Positions 1 through 6,054 of a stretch of 6,588 bases of DNA are shown piece after piece. Both the position numbers and the translations under genes were made by a program. The DNA is from JAAYUK01 sp035319145 (GTDB lineage Bacteria; Nitrospirota; Thermodesulfovibrionia; Thermodesulfovibrionales; Dissulfurispiraceae): positions 1-6,588 of the forward strand of contig DATHDH010000071.1 in assembly GCA_035319145.1 (NCBI GenBank). The letters are read 5' to 3'. Numbering within the stretch: position 1 is the first letter of the stretch; each line of letters opens with the position of its first letter. The notes beneath the pieces were generated by a model. The model was not told where the DNA came from. It saw only the letters and a program-made list of their open reading frames with translations, and made no database searches.

Positions 1-95
1 AGGTTCAAAACAAGCAGCATGAACTCATCTGGCCTCAGAAATATGCCTCGAAGAAATACGTCTATCCGATTCCGGCATGGCGTGAGCGGAAATAA
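1..95 (+). CDS. livK: 3' end of branched-chain amino acid ABC transporter substrate-binding protein (LivK type), partial
   Basis: The frame ending at TAA 93-95 is open to the window edge and encodes the last 30 residues, beginning VQNKQHELIWPQKYA and ending YPIPAWRERK. The 'WP..A....VYP.P.W' ending is typical of Peripla_BP_6/LivK-type extracytoplasmic binding proteins, which capture leucine, isoleucine, valine or related ligands and deliver them to the LivHM permease. The gene stops 21 bases before livH, matching the usual order binding protein-H-M-G-F. The signal peptide and ligand-binding residues lie outside the window, so the substrate cannot be judged. The identity rests on this tail plus context. 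Confidence 0.8.
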   Translation, partial: VQNKQHELIWPQKYASKKYVYPIPAWRERK

Positions 96-102
96 GCCGA
101 GC

Positions 103-107
103 GGAGG
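103..107 (+). promoter_or_regulatory. Shine-Dalgarno that sets the livH start
   Basis: GGAGG at 103-107 lies 9 bases before ATG 117 but only 3 bases before the in-frame GTG 111. The spacing favours ATG 117 as the real initiation codon. Confidence 0.6.
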
Positions 108-116
108 CCCGTGGCA

Positions 117-1040
117 ATGCCGCAAGTAGAACTGCTGCTCCAGACTGTTATTGCGGGCATCCTGCTGGGCGGCCTCTATGCGCTTATCGGACTCGGCATG
201 GCCCTGATTCTCGGTGTCATGCGCATCATCAACCTTGCACATGGCGATCAGATGATGATCGCCATGTACATCGCTTTTTTCGCGTTTGACCTCTTCCAGA
301 TCGATCCCTACCTTTCGGTTTTCCTGGCGGCTCCCGCACTGTTTCTGGCGGGTATGCTCATCCAGAAATTTCTTATCAACCCCGTGCTGAGAACGGAATC
401 GATTCTTCCGCATAACCAGGTCATTCTGACCGTCGGTATCGGCATGGTTTTATCCAACCTCGCGACCGTCCTCTTTACTGCCGACTATCGCTCTACACCT
501 GTTTCGTATGCGACGACCGCATGGTATCTGTCAGACATCTGGCCCGACGCGCCGATTGAACTGTCATTGTCTCTTCCCTGGACGGTTTCATTTGTTCTTG
601 CCGTGGTCATTACAATCTTGCTCTGGTTTTTCCTGAGCAGAACCGATACGGGAAAGTCCATTCGCGCAACGGCGCAGGATCTCGATGCCGCGCTTCTCAT
701 GGGGGTTAATGTTCAGCGCATGAGAATGCTGACGTTCGGCATCGGCTCAGCTTTGGTGGGTGCTGCGGCGTGTCTCTTCATCCCGATTTATTATCTTTAT
801 CCGGCACTCGGCAAGCAGTTCACCAACGTCGCCTTTGTCATTACCATTCTGGGCGGCCTGGGCTCTGTCGAAGGGGCCATTATCGGGGGAGTCATTCTCG
901 GCATTTTCGAGTCTCTCACCTCGACGTATCTCGGGATGGGATGGGCTCCTGCCGGACGGTTTATCATTTTTGTGCTCGTGCTGATCTTTCTGCCCGGAGG
1001 AGTTGCGTCTCTTATCCGGAAGGGGAGGTTCGGCAAATGA
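117..1040 (+). CDS. livH: Branched-chain amino acid ABC transporter permease LivH
   Basis: This is one of the two inner-membrane permease subunits of a HAAT-family importer; it pairs with LivM to form the channel. The 307-residue protein is almost entirely hydrophobic helices. Residues 18-50 carry the family hallmark, ending INLAHGDQMMI (compare 'INFAHGE' in LivH proteins). The cytoplasmic EAA-type coupling loop is at about 183-217 (RATAQDLDAALLMGVN followed by TFGIGSALVGAA) and should contact an ATPase. A glycine-rich segment at 244-262 (ILGGLGSVEGAIIGG) is also typical. The length is normal (about 290-310). I chose ATG 117 over GTG 111 because of the Shine-Dalgarno spacing. The TGA overlaps the livM start as ATGA, indicating translational coupling. 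Substrate specificity cannot be read from the permease. Confidence 0.95.
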   Translation: MPQVELLLQTVIAGILLGGLYALIGLGMALILGVMRIINLAHGDQMMIAMYIAFFAFDLFQIDPYLSVFLAAPALFLAGMLIQKFLINPVLRTESILPHNQVILTVGIGMVLSNLATVLFTADYRSTPVSYATTAWYLSDIWPDAPIELSLSLPWTVSFVLAVVITILLWFFLSRTDTGKSIRATAQDLDAALLMGVNVQRMRMLTFGIGSALVGAAACLFIPIYYLYPALGKQFTNVAFVITILGGLGSVEGAIIGGVILGIFESLTSTYLGMGWAPAGRFIIFVLVLIFLPGGVASLIRKGRFGK

Positions 1041-1975
1041 CAAGATACTTCCCGCTGCTAGTGTTGCTTCTTCTCGCGGCCTTGCCGCTTCTGAATCTTG
1101 GCGATTATATGATGCACATAATCATTCTCGTCCTCATGTGGTCTGTTATCGGGATGGCCTGGAATCTCCTCGGAGGCTATTGCGGGCAGGTCTCTTTCGG
1201 TCATGCCGCCTTTTTCGGCTGCGGCGCATATGCTGCCGGCATTCTGTATTTTCACACCGGGCTGTCTGCCTGGTGGGGTATCCCGGCGGCCGTCGTTGTG
1301 ACTTTGCTAGTTGCTTTGCTTATCGGTTCGATCAGTCTTCGCCTGCGGGGACCGTATTTTGTTCTCTCAACGCTCGCGATCGGCGAGATATTCCGAGTCT
1401 TTGCGGAAAACCTTGAGGACTTCACCCAGGGAAATCTCGGCATCATGATTCAGGAGAGAACTTGGGTCGAGAAGGAGCCGTTCTTCTACATCATTCTTGC
1501 AATTGCTGCTTTGACTTTTGTTGTGGTGAAGCTTGTTGCAGAGTCGAAGTGGGGATATTATTTCGTTGCCGTTCGCGAAGACCAGGATGCGGCTGAATCT
1601 CTCGGCATTAACTCGACGCTCTACAAGACGCTCGCCCTTTCGCTGAGCGGCATTTTTACCGGAATCGCCGGTGCATTCTATATGAACTATATGGGCTATA
1701 TCGATCCCGGTATCGTCTTTGCTCTGGGAGATATATCAATTCTGACGGTCATGGTGGTGATGGTCGGCGGTGTTGCAACATACTGGGGCCCGATTGTCGG
1801 CGCCATCATTATGGTCTTTTTCTCTGAACTCATTCGCTCGCTGCCAGAGCTTGGCGCCGCGCACCAGACATTTTTCGGGATTCTGCTCATCGTTATAATC
1901 ATTTTCGTGCCCAACGGTATCGTCGGTGATTTTCCGAAGCTGCTCAAACTGATTGGTATCGGGAGGAAGTCCTGA
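1037..1975 (+). CDS. livM: Branched-chain amino acid ABC transporter permease LivM
   Basis: This is the second permease subunit of the Liv importer, 312 residues. The diagnostic segment LLGGYCGQVSFGHAAFFG at residues 44-61 is near-consensus for LivM, followed by SLRLRGPYFVLSTLAIGEI at 100-118. The EAA-type coupling loop spans about 177-212 (AVREDQDAAESLGIN, then LALSLSGIFTGIAG). A conserved glycine-rich stretch VMVGGVATYWGPIVGA lies near the C-terminus, before a last membrane helix and a short basic tail. The start is ATG 1037: GGGGAGG at 1022-1028 is 8 bases upstream and the codon overlaps the livH stop. A longer in-frame opening from 770 lies inside livH, translates to non-membrane sequence and is not credible. 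The stop shares its last base with the livG start (TGATG). Confidence 0.96.
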   Translation: MTRYFPLLVLLLLAALPLLNLGDYMMHIIILVLMWSVIGMAWNLLGGYCGQVSFGHAAFFGCGAYAAGILYFHTGLSAWWGIPAAVVVTLLVALLIGSISLRLRGPYFVLSTLAIGEIFRVFAENLEDFTQGNLGIMIQERTWVEKEPFFYIILAIAALTFVVVKLVAESKWGYYFVAVREDQDAAESLGINSTLYKTLALSLSGIFTGIAGAFYMNYMGYIDPGIVFALGDISILTVMVVMVGGVATYWGPIVGAIIMVFFSELIRSLPELGAAHQTFFGILLIVIIIFVPNGIVGDFPKLLKLIGIGRKS

Positions 1976-2697
1976 TGGCACTGCTGGAAGTCAGAGACTT
2001 ATCGAAATATTTCGGCGGGCTCGCAGCGGTCAGCAATGTTTCGTTCGAGGTTCGGCAGGGCGAGATCCTCGGTCTGATTGGCCCCAACGGCGCGGGGAAA
2101 ACCACGCTCTTTAACATGATTAACGGTTTTTATGCGCCGTCCAAGGGGGACGTCCATTTCAAAGGTGAGCGCATCTCCGGGCTCAAACCGTATCAGATAT
2201 GCAGGCGCGGTATGGGTCGCACCTTTCAAGTCGTCAAACCGCTGCAGCGCATGTCGGTTCTTGACAATGTCATAGCCTCCGCATTTGTGCGCGCCAACAC
2301 CAAACATGCTGCTGAAGTGATAGCCCGTGACGTCGTTGATTTTGTCGGCCTCGGAGATGATCTTCAGGTCGTATCCAAAGGACTTCCGCTCGGTAAGCGA
2401 AAGAAACTGGAGATAGCTCGCGCGCTGGCGACGGGGCCGGACCTTCTGCTCCTTGATGAGTCGTTTGCCGGCCTGAATCCTGCCGAGCTTGACGAGTCGA
2501 TCGAGATTATCAGAAAGATAAAGGCCAAGGGCATCACTATTCTCATTATCGAGCATCATATGAAGGTCATCATGTCCATTTCGGATCGGATTGTTGTCAT
2601 TAACTATGGACAGAAGATCGCCGAAGGCTCCCCTCAGGAAATAGGCAGAAACCCGCTCGTCATCGAGGCATATCTCGGAGAGGCCCACAATGCTTGA
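1975..2697 (+). CDS. livG: Branched-chain amino acid ABC transporter ATP-binding protein LivG
   Basis: This is one of two cytoplasmic ATPase subunits driving Liv import, 240 residues (typical about 250). The Walker A is GPNGAGKTT at 36-44, the Q-loop RTFQ ends at Q85, the Walker B is LLLLDE at 157-162, the D-loop is around AGLN at 165-168, and the switch histidine is H194 in IEHHMK. Two departures stand out. The ABC signature reads LPLGK (137-141) where LivG proteins usually have a form close to LSYGQ. The residue after the catalytic glutamate is Ser163 instead of the usual proline. The rest of the helical and BCA_ABC_TP C-terminal region (INYGQKIAEGSPQEI, then EAYLG) is normal. GGGAGG at 1961-1966, 8 bases upstream, supports ATG 1975. 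The gene overlaps livF by 8 bases. Confidence 0.95.
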   Translation: MALLEVRDLSKYFGGLAAVSNVSFEVRQGEILGLIGPNGAGKTTLFNMINGFYAPSKGDVHFKGERISGLKPYQICRRGMGRTFQVVKPLQRMSVLDNVIASAFVRANTKHAAEVIARDVVDFVGLGDDLQVVSKGLPLGKRKKLEIARALATGPDLLLLDESFAGLNPAELDESIEIIRKIKAKGITILIIEHHMKVIMSISDRIVVINYGQKIAEGSPQEIGRNPLVIEAYLGEAHNA

Positions 2698-3394
2698 GGT
2701 CAAGAATATTCACGTGTTTTACGGTGACGTGCAGGTAATCTGGGATGTGTCGTTTCATGTCAAGACCGCCGAGGTCGTAGCCCTTATCGGCGCCAACGGC
2801 GCAGGGAAATCTACGATCCTAAAGACTATTTCGGGGATTCTCAGGCCTCGTCCCGGAGAAATTGTATTTGACGGAAGCCCTATCCACACAGTTGAGCCAT
2901 ATCATCTCATCGAGCGCGGCTTGGCGCATGTCCCGGAAGCGCGAAGGCTGTTCGTCGAAATGAGTGTTGAAGAGAACCTGGAAATGGGCGCCTTACGCGG
3001 GGACGCGAAACGTAACCGACAGAAGACGAAAGAGCAGGTATTTGAGTTCTTTCCCCGTCTTTTGGAGCGGCGTCGCCAGAAGGCCGGGACGCTGAGTGGC
3101 GGAGAACAGCAGATGCTTGCCATTGGACGCGGTCTGATGGCAAAACCGAAAATGCTGATGTTCGATGAGCCGTCGCTCGGCCTTGCGCCGATCCTTGTTC
3201 GGGAAATATTCGGCATTATCCAACGGGTAAGGGCTGAGGGCGTGACCGTTCTGATTGTCGAGCAGAATGTCAAACAAACGCTAGCCATTGCTGACCGGGC
3301 GTACGTGTTGGAGAGCGGGAAGCTGGTCATGGAGGGCTCCGGCCATGACCTTCTGCACGACGAACATGTTCAGCACGCCTATCTCGGCGTATAA
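2690..3394 (+). CDS. livF: Branched-chain amino acid ABC transporter ATP-binding protein LivF
   Basis: This is the second ATPase subunit, expected to pair with LivG beneath LivHM. It has 234 residues, the normal LivF length. The Walker A is GANGAGKST at 34-42, the ABC signature is canonical LSGGEQQML at 135-143, and the Walker B is MLMFDEP at 155-161, followed by SLGLAP. As is usual for LivF, the Q-loop position reads HVPEARRLF (80-88) with no glutamine, and the H-loop position is glutamine (VEQN, Q192). These two traits separate LivF from LivG. The start ATG 2690 lies inside the end of livG and is preceded by GGAGAGG at 2677-2683 with 6-base spacing. The protein ends in HAYLGV, typical of the family. 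Confidence 0.96.
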   Translation: MLEVKNIHVFYGDVQVIWDVSFHVKTAEVVALIGANGAGKSTILKTISGILRPRPGEIVFDGSPIHTVEPYHLIERGLAHVPEARRLFVEMSVEENLEMGALRGDAKRNRQKTKEQVFEFFPRLLERRRQKAGTLSGGEQQMLAIGRGLMAKPKMLMFDEPSLGLAPILVREIFGIIQRVRAEGVTVLIVEQNVKQTLAIADRAYVLESGKLVMEGSGHDLLHDEHVQHAYLGV

Positions 3395-3420
3395 TAAGAC
3401 GTGACCATTGCCTGATTTGA

Positions 3421-3426
3421 AGGAGG
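3421..3426 (+). promoter_or_regulatory. Strong Shine-Dalgarno of the CBS-ACT gene
   Basis: AGGAGG is a near-perfect anti-16S match 7 bases before ATG 3434. The short 39-base gap after livF shows no hairpin terminator, so this gene is probably read through from the liv operon but can be translated independently of upstream ribosomes. Confidence 0.6.
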
Positions 3427-3433
3427 ACCGGAC

Positions 3434-4084
3434 ATGTTCGTTTCCGACTGGATGACATCCGAGGTCTTTACCGTTATGCCTGATGACAGCATTGCCCGTG
3501 CGGCCAATCTCATGAAAGAACGTAATATTCGCCATCTGCCGGTCGTCCGCGGCACCGAGTTGGTCGCGCTTCTCTCTGACAGGGATCTGAAGGAGTTTTC
3601 TCCGTCCAAGGCGACGACGCTTGATATCTATGAGCTGCACTATCTTTTCGAGAAGACGAAGGTGAAGGATGTGGCACGGATGAAGCCGCTGACTACTACT
3701 GCGGATACCCCCATAGAAGAAGCCGCAATGCTGATGCATGACGCGGCGATCGGCTGTCTGCCCGTGCTGGATACCCATGAACAGCTTGTCGGTATTATTA
3801 CTTACAAAGACATGTATAAGGTCTTGGTTGATATTACGGGCGCCCGAAGCAAAGGGGCGCGGGTTTCGCTTCTCCTGTCGGACACGCCGGGATCCATCAA
3901 GGAGGCGGCTGATATCATCAGGAGTTTCGGCCTTCAACTGAGGAGCATCCTGACATCGTACGAGCGTTCTCAGGAAGGAGTCAGACATGTTGTCATTCGT
4001 ACGAAGAGGAAAGAAGGCCTTGATGTCGAAGCCTTGAAAAAGCAGCTGTCGGTTCTCGACCCGAACGTTAAAGTCAAATCCTGA
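3434..4084 (+). CDS. Two-CBS plus ACT-domain protein (AcuB-like)
   Basis: This is a 216-residue soluble protein with no membrane segment or signal peptide. CBS domain 1 covers about 3-55 (core IRHLPVVRG then ALLSDRDL at 32-52). CBS domain 2 covers about 76-130 (IGCLPVLD then VGIITYKDM at 106-127). The two would form a Bateman module, a fold that in known proteins binds AMP, ATP or SAM. Residues about 143-215 look like an ACT domain, opening with VSLLLSDTPGSIKEAADII; ACT folds often bind amino acids. This architecture matches the AcuB-like 'CBS and ACT domain-containing' proteins often annotated near Liv transporters. Its place in the operon suggests it senses energy charge and/or an amino acid to modulate transport or catabolism. 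That role is inference, because nothing in the sequence names a target. The next gene follows after 3 bases. Confidence 0.85.
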   Translation: MFVSDWMTSEVFTVMPDDSIARAANLMKERNIRHLPVVRGTELVALLSDRDLKEFSPSKATTLDIYELHYLFEKTKVKDVARMKPLTTTADTPIEEAAMLMHDAAIGCLPVLDTHEQLVGIITYKDMYKVLVDITGARSKGARVSLLLSDTPGSIKEAADIIRSFGLQLRSILTSYERSQEGVRHVVIRTKRKEGLDVEALKKQLSVLDPNVKVKS

Positions 4085-4087
4085 TGC

Positions 4088-4954
4088 ATGAGTAGTCGCA
4101 TGGGGGCCGTTTCTCGCCCGAAAGCGGCGAAACATGCAGCACTTCAAAAACTGCTCGATTCGCTTTATGCGTCCTGCAATTTCAGCAGCCGTCTTAGCAG
4201 TGATCCCATCGAATTTCCGCATCGCTATAAGCGGAGTTCTGATATTGAAGTCGTTGCCCTTATCGCTGCGGTGCTTGCATACGGCAAGGTAGACCTCTTT
4301 AAGTCAGTCACAGAGAGAATATTATCGCCGATGGGAGAGAGCCCGGCAGATTTTCTGCAAGGATTTTCCCGCAAGCGGGATGCAAAGCGGTTCGCAGGAC
4401 TTCGCTATCGATTCAACACGAATGACGATATTATTGCGCTGCTCGATGCAGTTCATCAGCTTCTCAGACGTTACGGCAGTCTCAAAGCCGCATTTTTCGA
4501 CAAGTTTCATCCTGATGACGTGTCAGTGGAGAAGGCCCTTGTCGGGTTTGTACGTGACGTGATTTCCATCCCGGGCGAGCCGGCGATTGCTCCCCCAGGG
4601 TTCTTACAACTGTTTCCCAGCCCGGTAAAGGGAAGCGCGTGTAAACGCTTGAATCTCTTTCTCCGGTGGATGGTGCGTGACAAGGATATCGATTTCGGGC
4701 TGTGGACAGAGATACCCAAGAGTTCGCTGGTCGTGCCTCTGGATCTGCACATCGGGAGAATTGCACGGTGTTTTGGGTTGACGTCACGTAAGAGCGACGA
4801 CTGGAAGACCGCTGTCGAAATCACCGATTCTCTGAGCGCTTTTTGTCCAGAAGACCCTTTGCGATATGATTTCGCCCTCTGTCATATGGGCATCTCCGGA
4901 GGGTGCGGAGAAAAGCATTGCCCGACATGCGATACCAGGAAATGGCTGGTGTGA
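4088..4954 (+). CDS. TIGR02757/DUF2400 family protein, HhH-GPD glycosylase-like
   Basis: This 288-residue protein is recognised by family-typical blocks: DPIEFPHRY (39-47), DIEVVALIAAVLAYGKV (52-68), FAGLRYRFNTNDDI (102-115), LFPSPVKGSACKRLNLFLRW (175-194), VPLDLHIGRIARCFGLTSRK (216-235) and YDFALCHMGISG (260-271). The family has no established function that I know of. GSACKRLNLFL (182-192) resembles the helix-hairpin-helix GVGRKTANVVL of endonuclease III, placing K186 at the catalytic-lysine position. PLDLHIGRI around D219 resembles the VDTHIxRV motif that carries the catalytic Asp. C265, C273, C278 and C281 form a C-x7-C-x4-C-x2-C cluster that could hold a metal or Fe-S centre. The start is uncertain: ATG 4088 has no good Shine-Dalgarno, and ATG 4100 is an alternative. 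Coupling to the gene ending at 4084 is likely. The glycosylase reading is inference. Confidence 0.85.
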   Translation: MSSRMGAVSRPKAAKHAALQKLLDSLYASCNFSSRLSSDPIEFPHRYKRSSDIEVVALIAAVLAYGKVDLFKSVTERILSPMGESPADFLQGFSRKRDAKRFAGLRYRFNTNDDIIALLDAVHQLLRRYGSLKAAFFDKFHPDDVSVEKALVGFVRDVISIPGEPAIAPPGFLQLFPSPVKGSACKRLNLFLRWMVRDKDIDFGLWTEIPKSSLVVPLDLHIGRIARCFGLTSRKSDDWKTAVEITDSLSAFCPEDPLRYDFALCHMGISGGCGEKHCPTCDTRKWLV

Positions 4955-4974
4955 CGGCGTTGCGAGATACCGAC

Positions 4975-5862
4975 TTACCGGTGGGCTGATTCGATGCAGA
5001 GCTCGGATACCTGTTTTTTCAGGCTGCGAACGGTTGCTTCATTGAGCTGCACCTGAGCCGCCAATTCGGCGTCAGGAATCACCGCTATGTCTTTTGCGAG
5101 GATGATATCGTGCGCGATACAAGCTTCGAGACTGCGACGGTCCGGGAATTGCAAGACTGTAATCGGATAAAGATGCTTTTCTTCGATCATCTTTTCTAGG
5201 CTGGAGTCTTCAGGATATCGCCAGCTGATAATCTTAAGCCCGGCGCATTCGGCAAAGGCTATGGCGTCGCCCGAGCAACGGGTGTTTGTCACCAGCCAGC
5301 CTTGACTGAATATCCCGTTTTTTTCCGGTGCGCGCTCATATTCTTTTTTTATATCTTGAAAGCGGGCATGGATATAAAGCGCAACTTTCACATCGGTATT
5401 CTTGCCGGGGTCATTGTGGTACTTGCATTCAATCATATGTTTACCGCTTGCATCTTGGGCAATTACGTCGACTTCATGGCTGACACAATAGCCTTTTACA
5501 ACGACATTGGTCTGAGTGGAATATCCATGATGCGAGAGCACTTTTGCGAAATACCGCTCGAAGGGGAAGCCTGAGGGCCCCAAGGAGTAAATCGCTTTTT
5601 TAAGGGAATAGCGCATTCCGGAAGCCCGGTTGTATTTGCGTAAAAGACGTTTTGCAATTTTATAGATATGCTTTGAATGCGCCACTTGCGGCATTTGTCG
5701 CGAAATATCATCTGCAATACGAGCAGCGATGTCTTGCGGGGCTCCGGCCCGCATAAGCGAATCAATGAGTTTCGCCAGTTGAAAATCTTCTTGAATGCCG
5801 GATGATTTTGTGATTGTTTGCATGAAGGATTTTACACGATTGTAGTGGCAAATTGTCAGCAA
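4975..5862 (-). CDS. AF1548-like protein: ATP-cone-like N-terminus plus Mrr-type PD-(D/E)xK nuclease
   Basis: The frame encodes up to 295 residues from TTG 5862. The more likely start is ATG 5823 (residue 14, leaving 282), since neither has a clear Shine-Dalgarno and the ATG begins where homology plausibly starts (MQTITKSSG). Numbering from the TTG, residues about 17-75 look like an ATP-cone (GIQEDFQLAKLIDSLMRAG, then HIYKIAKRLL), the nucleotide-binding module of NrdR and class I and III ribonucleotide reductases. Residues about 98-200 look like an Mrr-type endonuclease: PFERYFAKVL with E102, EVDVIA with D132, and IECKY with E145 and K147, the PD-(D/E)xK metal site. The C-terminus (242-295) is helical, as in archaeal AF1548-type proteins. 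It could be a nucleotide-sensitive DNA nuclease. It is convergent with the preceding gene, 20 bases away. The substrate is unknown and no methyltransferase partner lies in the window. Confidence 0.75.
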   Translation of the reverse strand: MLTICHYNRVKSFMQTITKSSGIQEDFQLAKLIDSLMRAGAPQDIAARIADDISRQMPQVAHSKHIYKIAKRLLRKYNRASGMRYSLKKAIYSLGPSGFPFERYFAKVLSHHGYSTQTNVVVKGYCVSHEVDVIAQDASGKHMIECKYHNDPGKNTDVKVALYIHARFQDIKKEYERAPEKNGIFSQGWLVTNTRCSGDAIAFAECAGLKIISWRYPEDSSLEKMIEEKHLYPITVLQFPDRRSLEACIAHDIILAKDIAVIPDAELAAQVQLNEATVRSLKKQVSELCIESAHR

Positions 5863-6015
5863 GAATGTTTTTAAACAAATTTGAAAGCTGTCCCATTTCG
5901 ACGGGGCGGTGCTTGGGCGCGCTCGATAAAGAATATACTACCTGCTTCGAATAAAATATGGACGAGCATCGCAGAGACCTCACAGCCATCTCCTTTTGTA
6001 AAGCAGACGGCTGTG
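5863..6015. other. Intergenic stretch between the nuclease gene and the IS end
   Basis: These roughly 150 bases hold no gene I can name. They are richer in A and T than the flanking genes near 5862-5880 and 5930-5960. They contain a 7-base inverted repeat, CACAGCC 5981-5987 and GGCTGTG 6009-6015, with a 21-base spacer; one of this size can occur by chance. The nuclease promoter should lie here on the minus strand, but I cannot point to a convincing -35/-10 pair. A short open frame is listed separately. Confidence 0.5.
5871..6014 (-). pseudogene. Possible small ORF or 3' remnant of a gene cut by the IS
   Basis: One minus-strand frame runs without a stop from the inferred IS boundary to TAA at 5873-5871, 47 codons in all. 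Within it, ATG 5969 starts a 32-residue peptide (MLVHILFEAGSIFFIERAQ, then a basic tail ending GTAFKFV). GAGG (plus-strand CCTC at 5978-5981) lies 8 bases before that ATG. It could be a real small protein upstream of the nuclease gene, the C-terminal scrap of a gene interrupted by the insertion sequence, or a chance frame. I recognise no family. A 47-codon open frame is not rare by chance, so confidence is low. Confidence 0.2.
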
Positions 6016-6043
6016 TGAATCCTCCCGGGTATTCCGGAGAGCG
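6016..6043. repeat. Probable terminal inverted repeat of the IS3-family element (transposase 3' side)
   Basis: The stretch begins with the TG typical of IS3-family ends and contains CTCCCGGGTATTCCGGAG (6022-6039). That segment can fold into a small stem of CTCC/GGAG plus GG/CC with one bulged C and a 5-base loop. The exact boundary is inferred from resemblance to remembered ends, since the partner repeat is outside the window. If 6016 is the true edge, the flanking 3-base target duplication would be GTG (6013-6015). Confidence 0.5.
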
Positions 6044-6054
6044 TTTTATTTGAG

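Noticed and set aside
770..1036. Upstream in-frame extension that would lengthen LivM to 401 residues
   Set aside because: It lies inside livH, translates to a polar, non-membrane sequence unlike LivM, and ATG 1037 has a well-placed Shine-Dalgarno and the usual ATGA overlap.
1999..2703. 234-codon open frame on the minus strand
   Set aside because: It is an exact antisense shadow of livG, whose plus-strand Walker motifs are unambiguous.
3281..4222. 313-codon open frame on the minus strand
   Set aside because: It is antisense to livF, the CBS-ACT gene and DUF2400, all with clear family motifs. Its translation is rich in Arg, His and Gln and shows no recognisable domain.
4955..4974. Bidirectional terminator between the convergent genes
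   Set aside because: The 20-base gap contains no stem of more than a few base pairs and no T-tract on either strand.
5762..5989. 75-codon minus-strand frame starting at ATG 5989 just after AAGGAG
   Set aside because: The GGAG abuts the ATG with no spacing, the frame overlaps the nuclease N-terminus out of phase, and the product shows no domain.
5981..6015. CACAGCC/GGCTGTG inverted repeat as an operator or terminator
   Set aside because: The arms are only 7 bases with a 21-base spacer and no T-tract, so chance cannot be excluded. It is noted in the intergenic entry only.
6022..6052. Hairpin followed by GTTTTATTT resembling a Rho-independent terminator on the plus strand
   Set aside because: No plus-strand gene ends before it, the stem has a bulge, and the sequence is better explained as the IS3-family terminal repeat.
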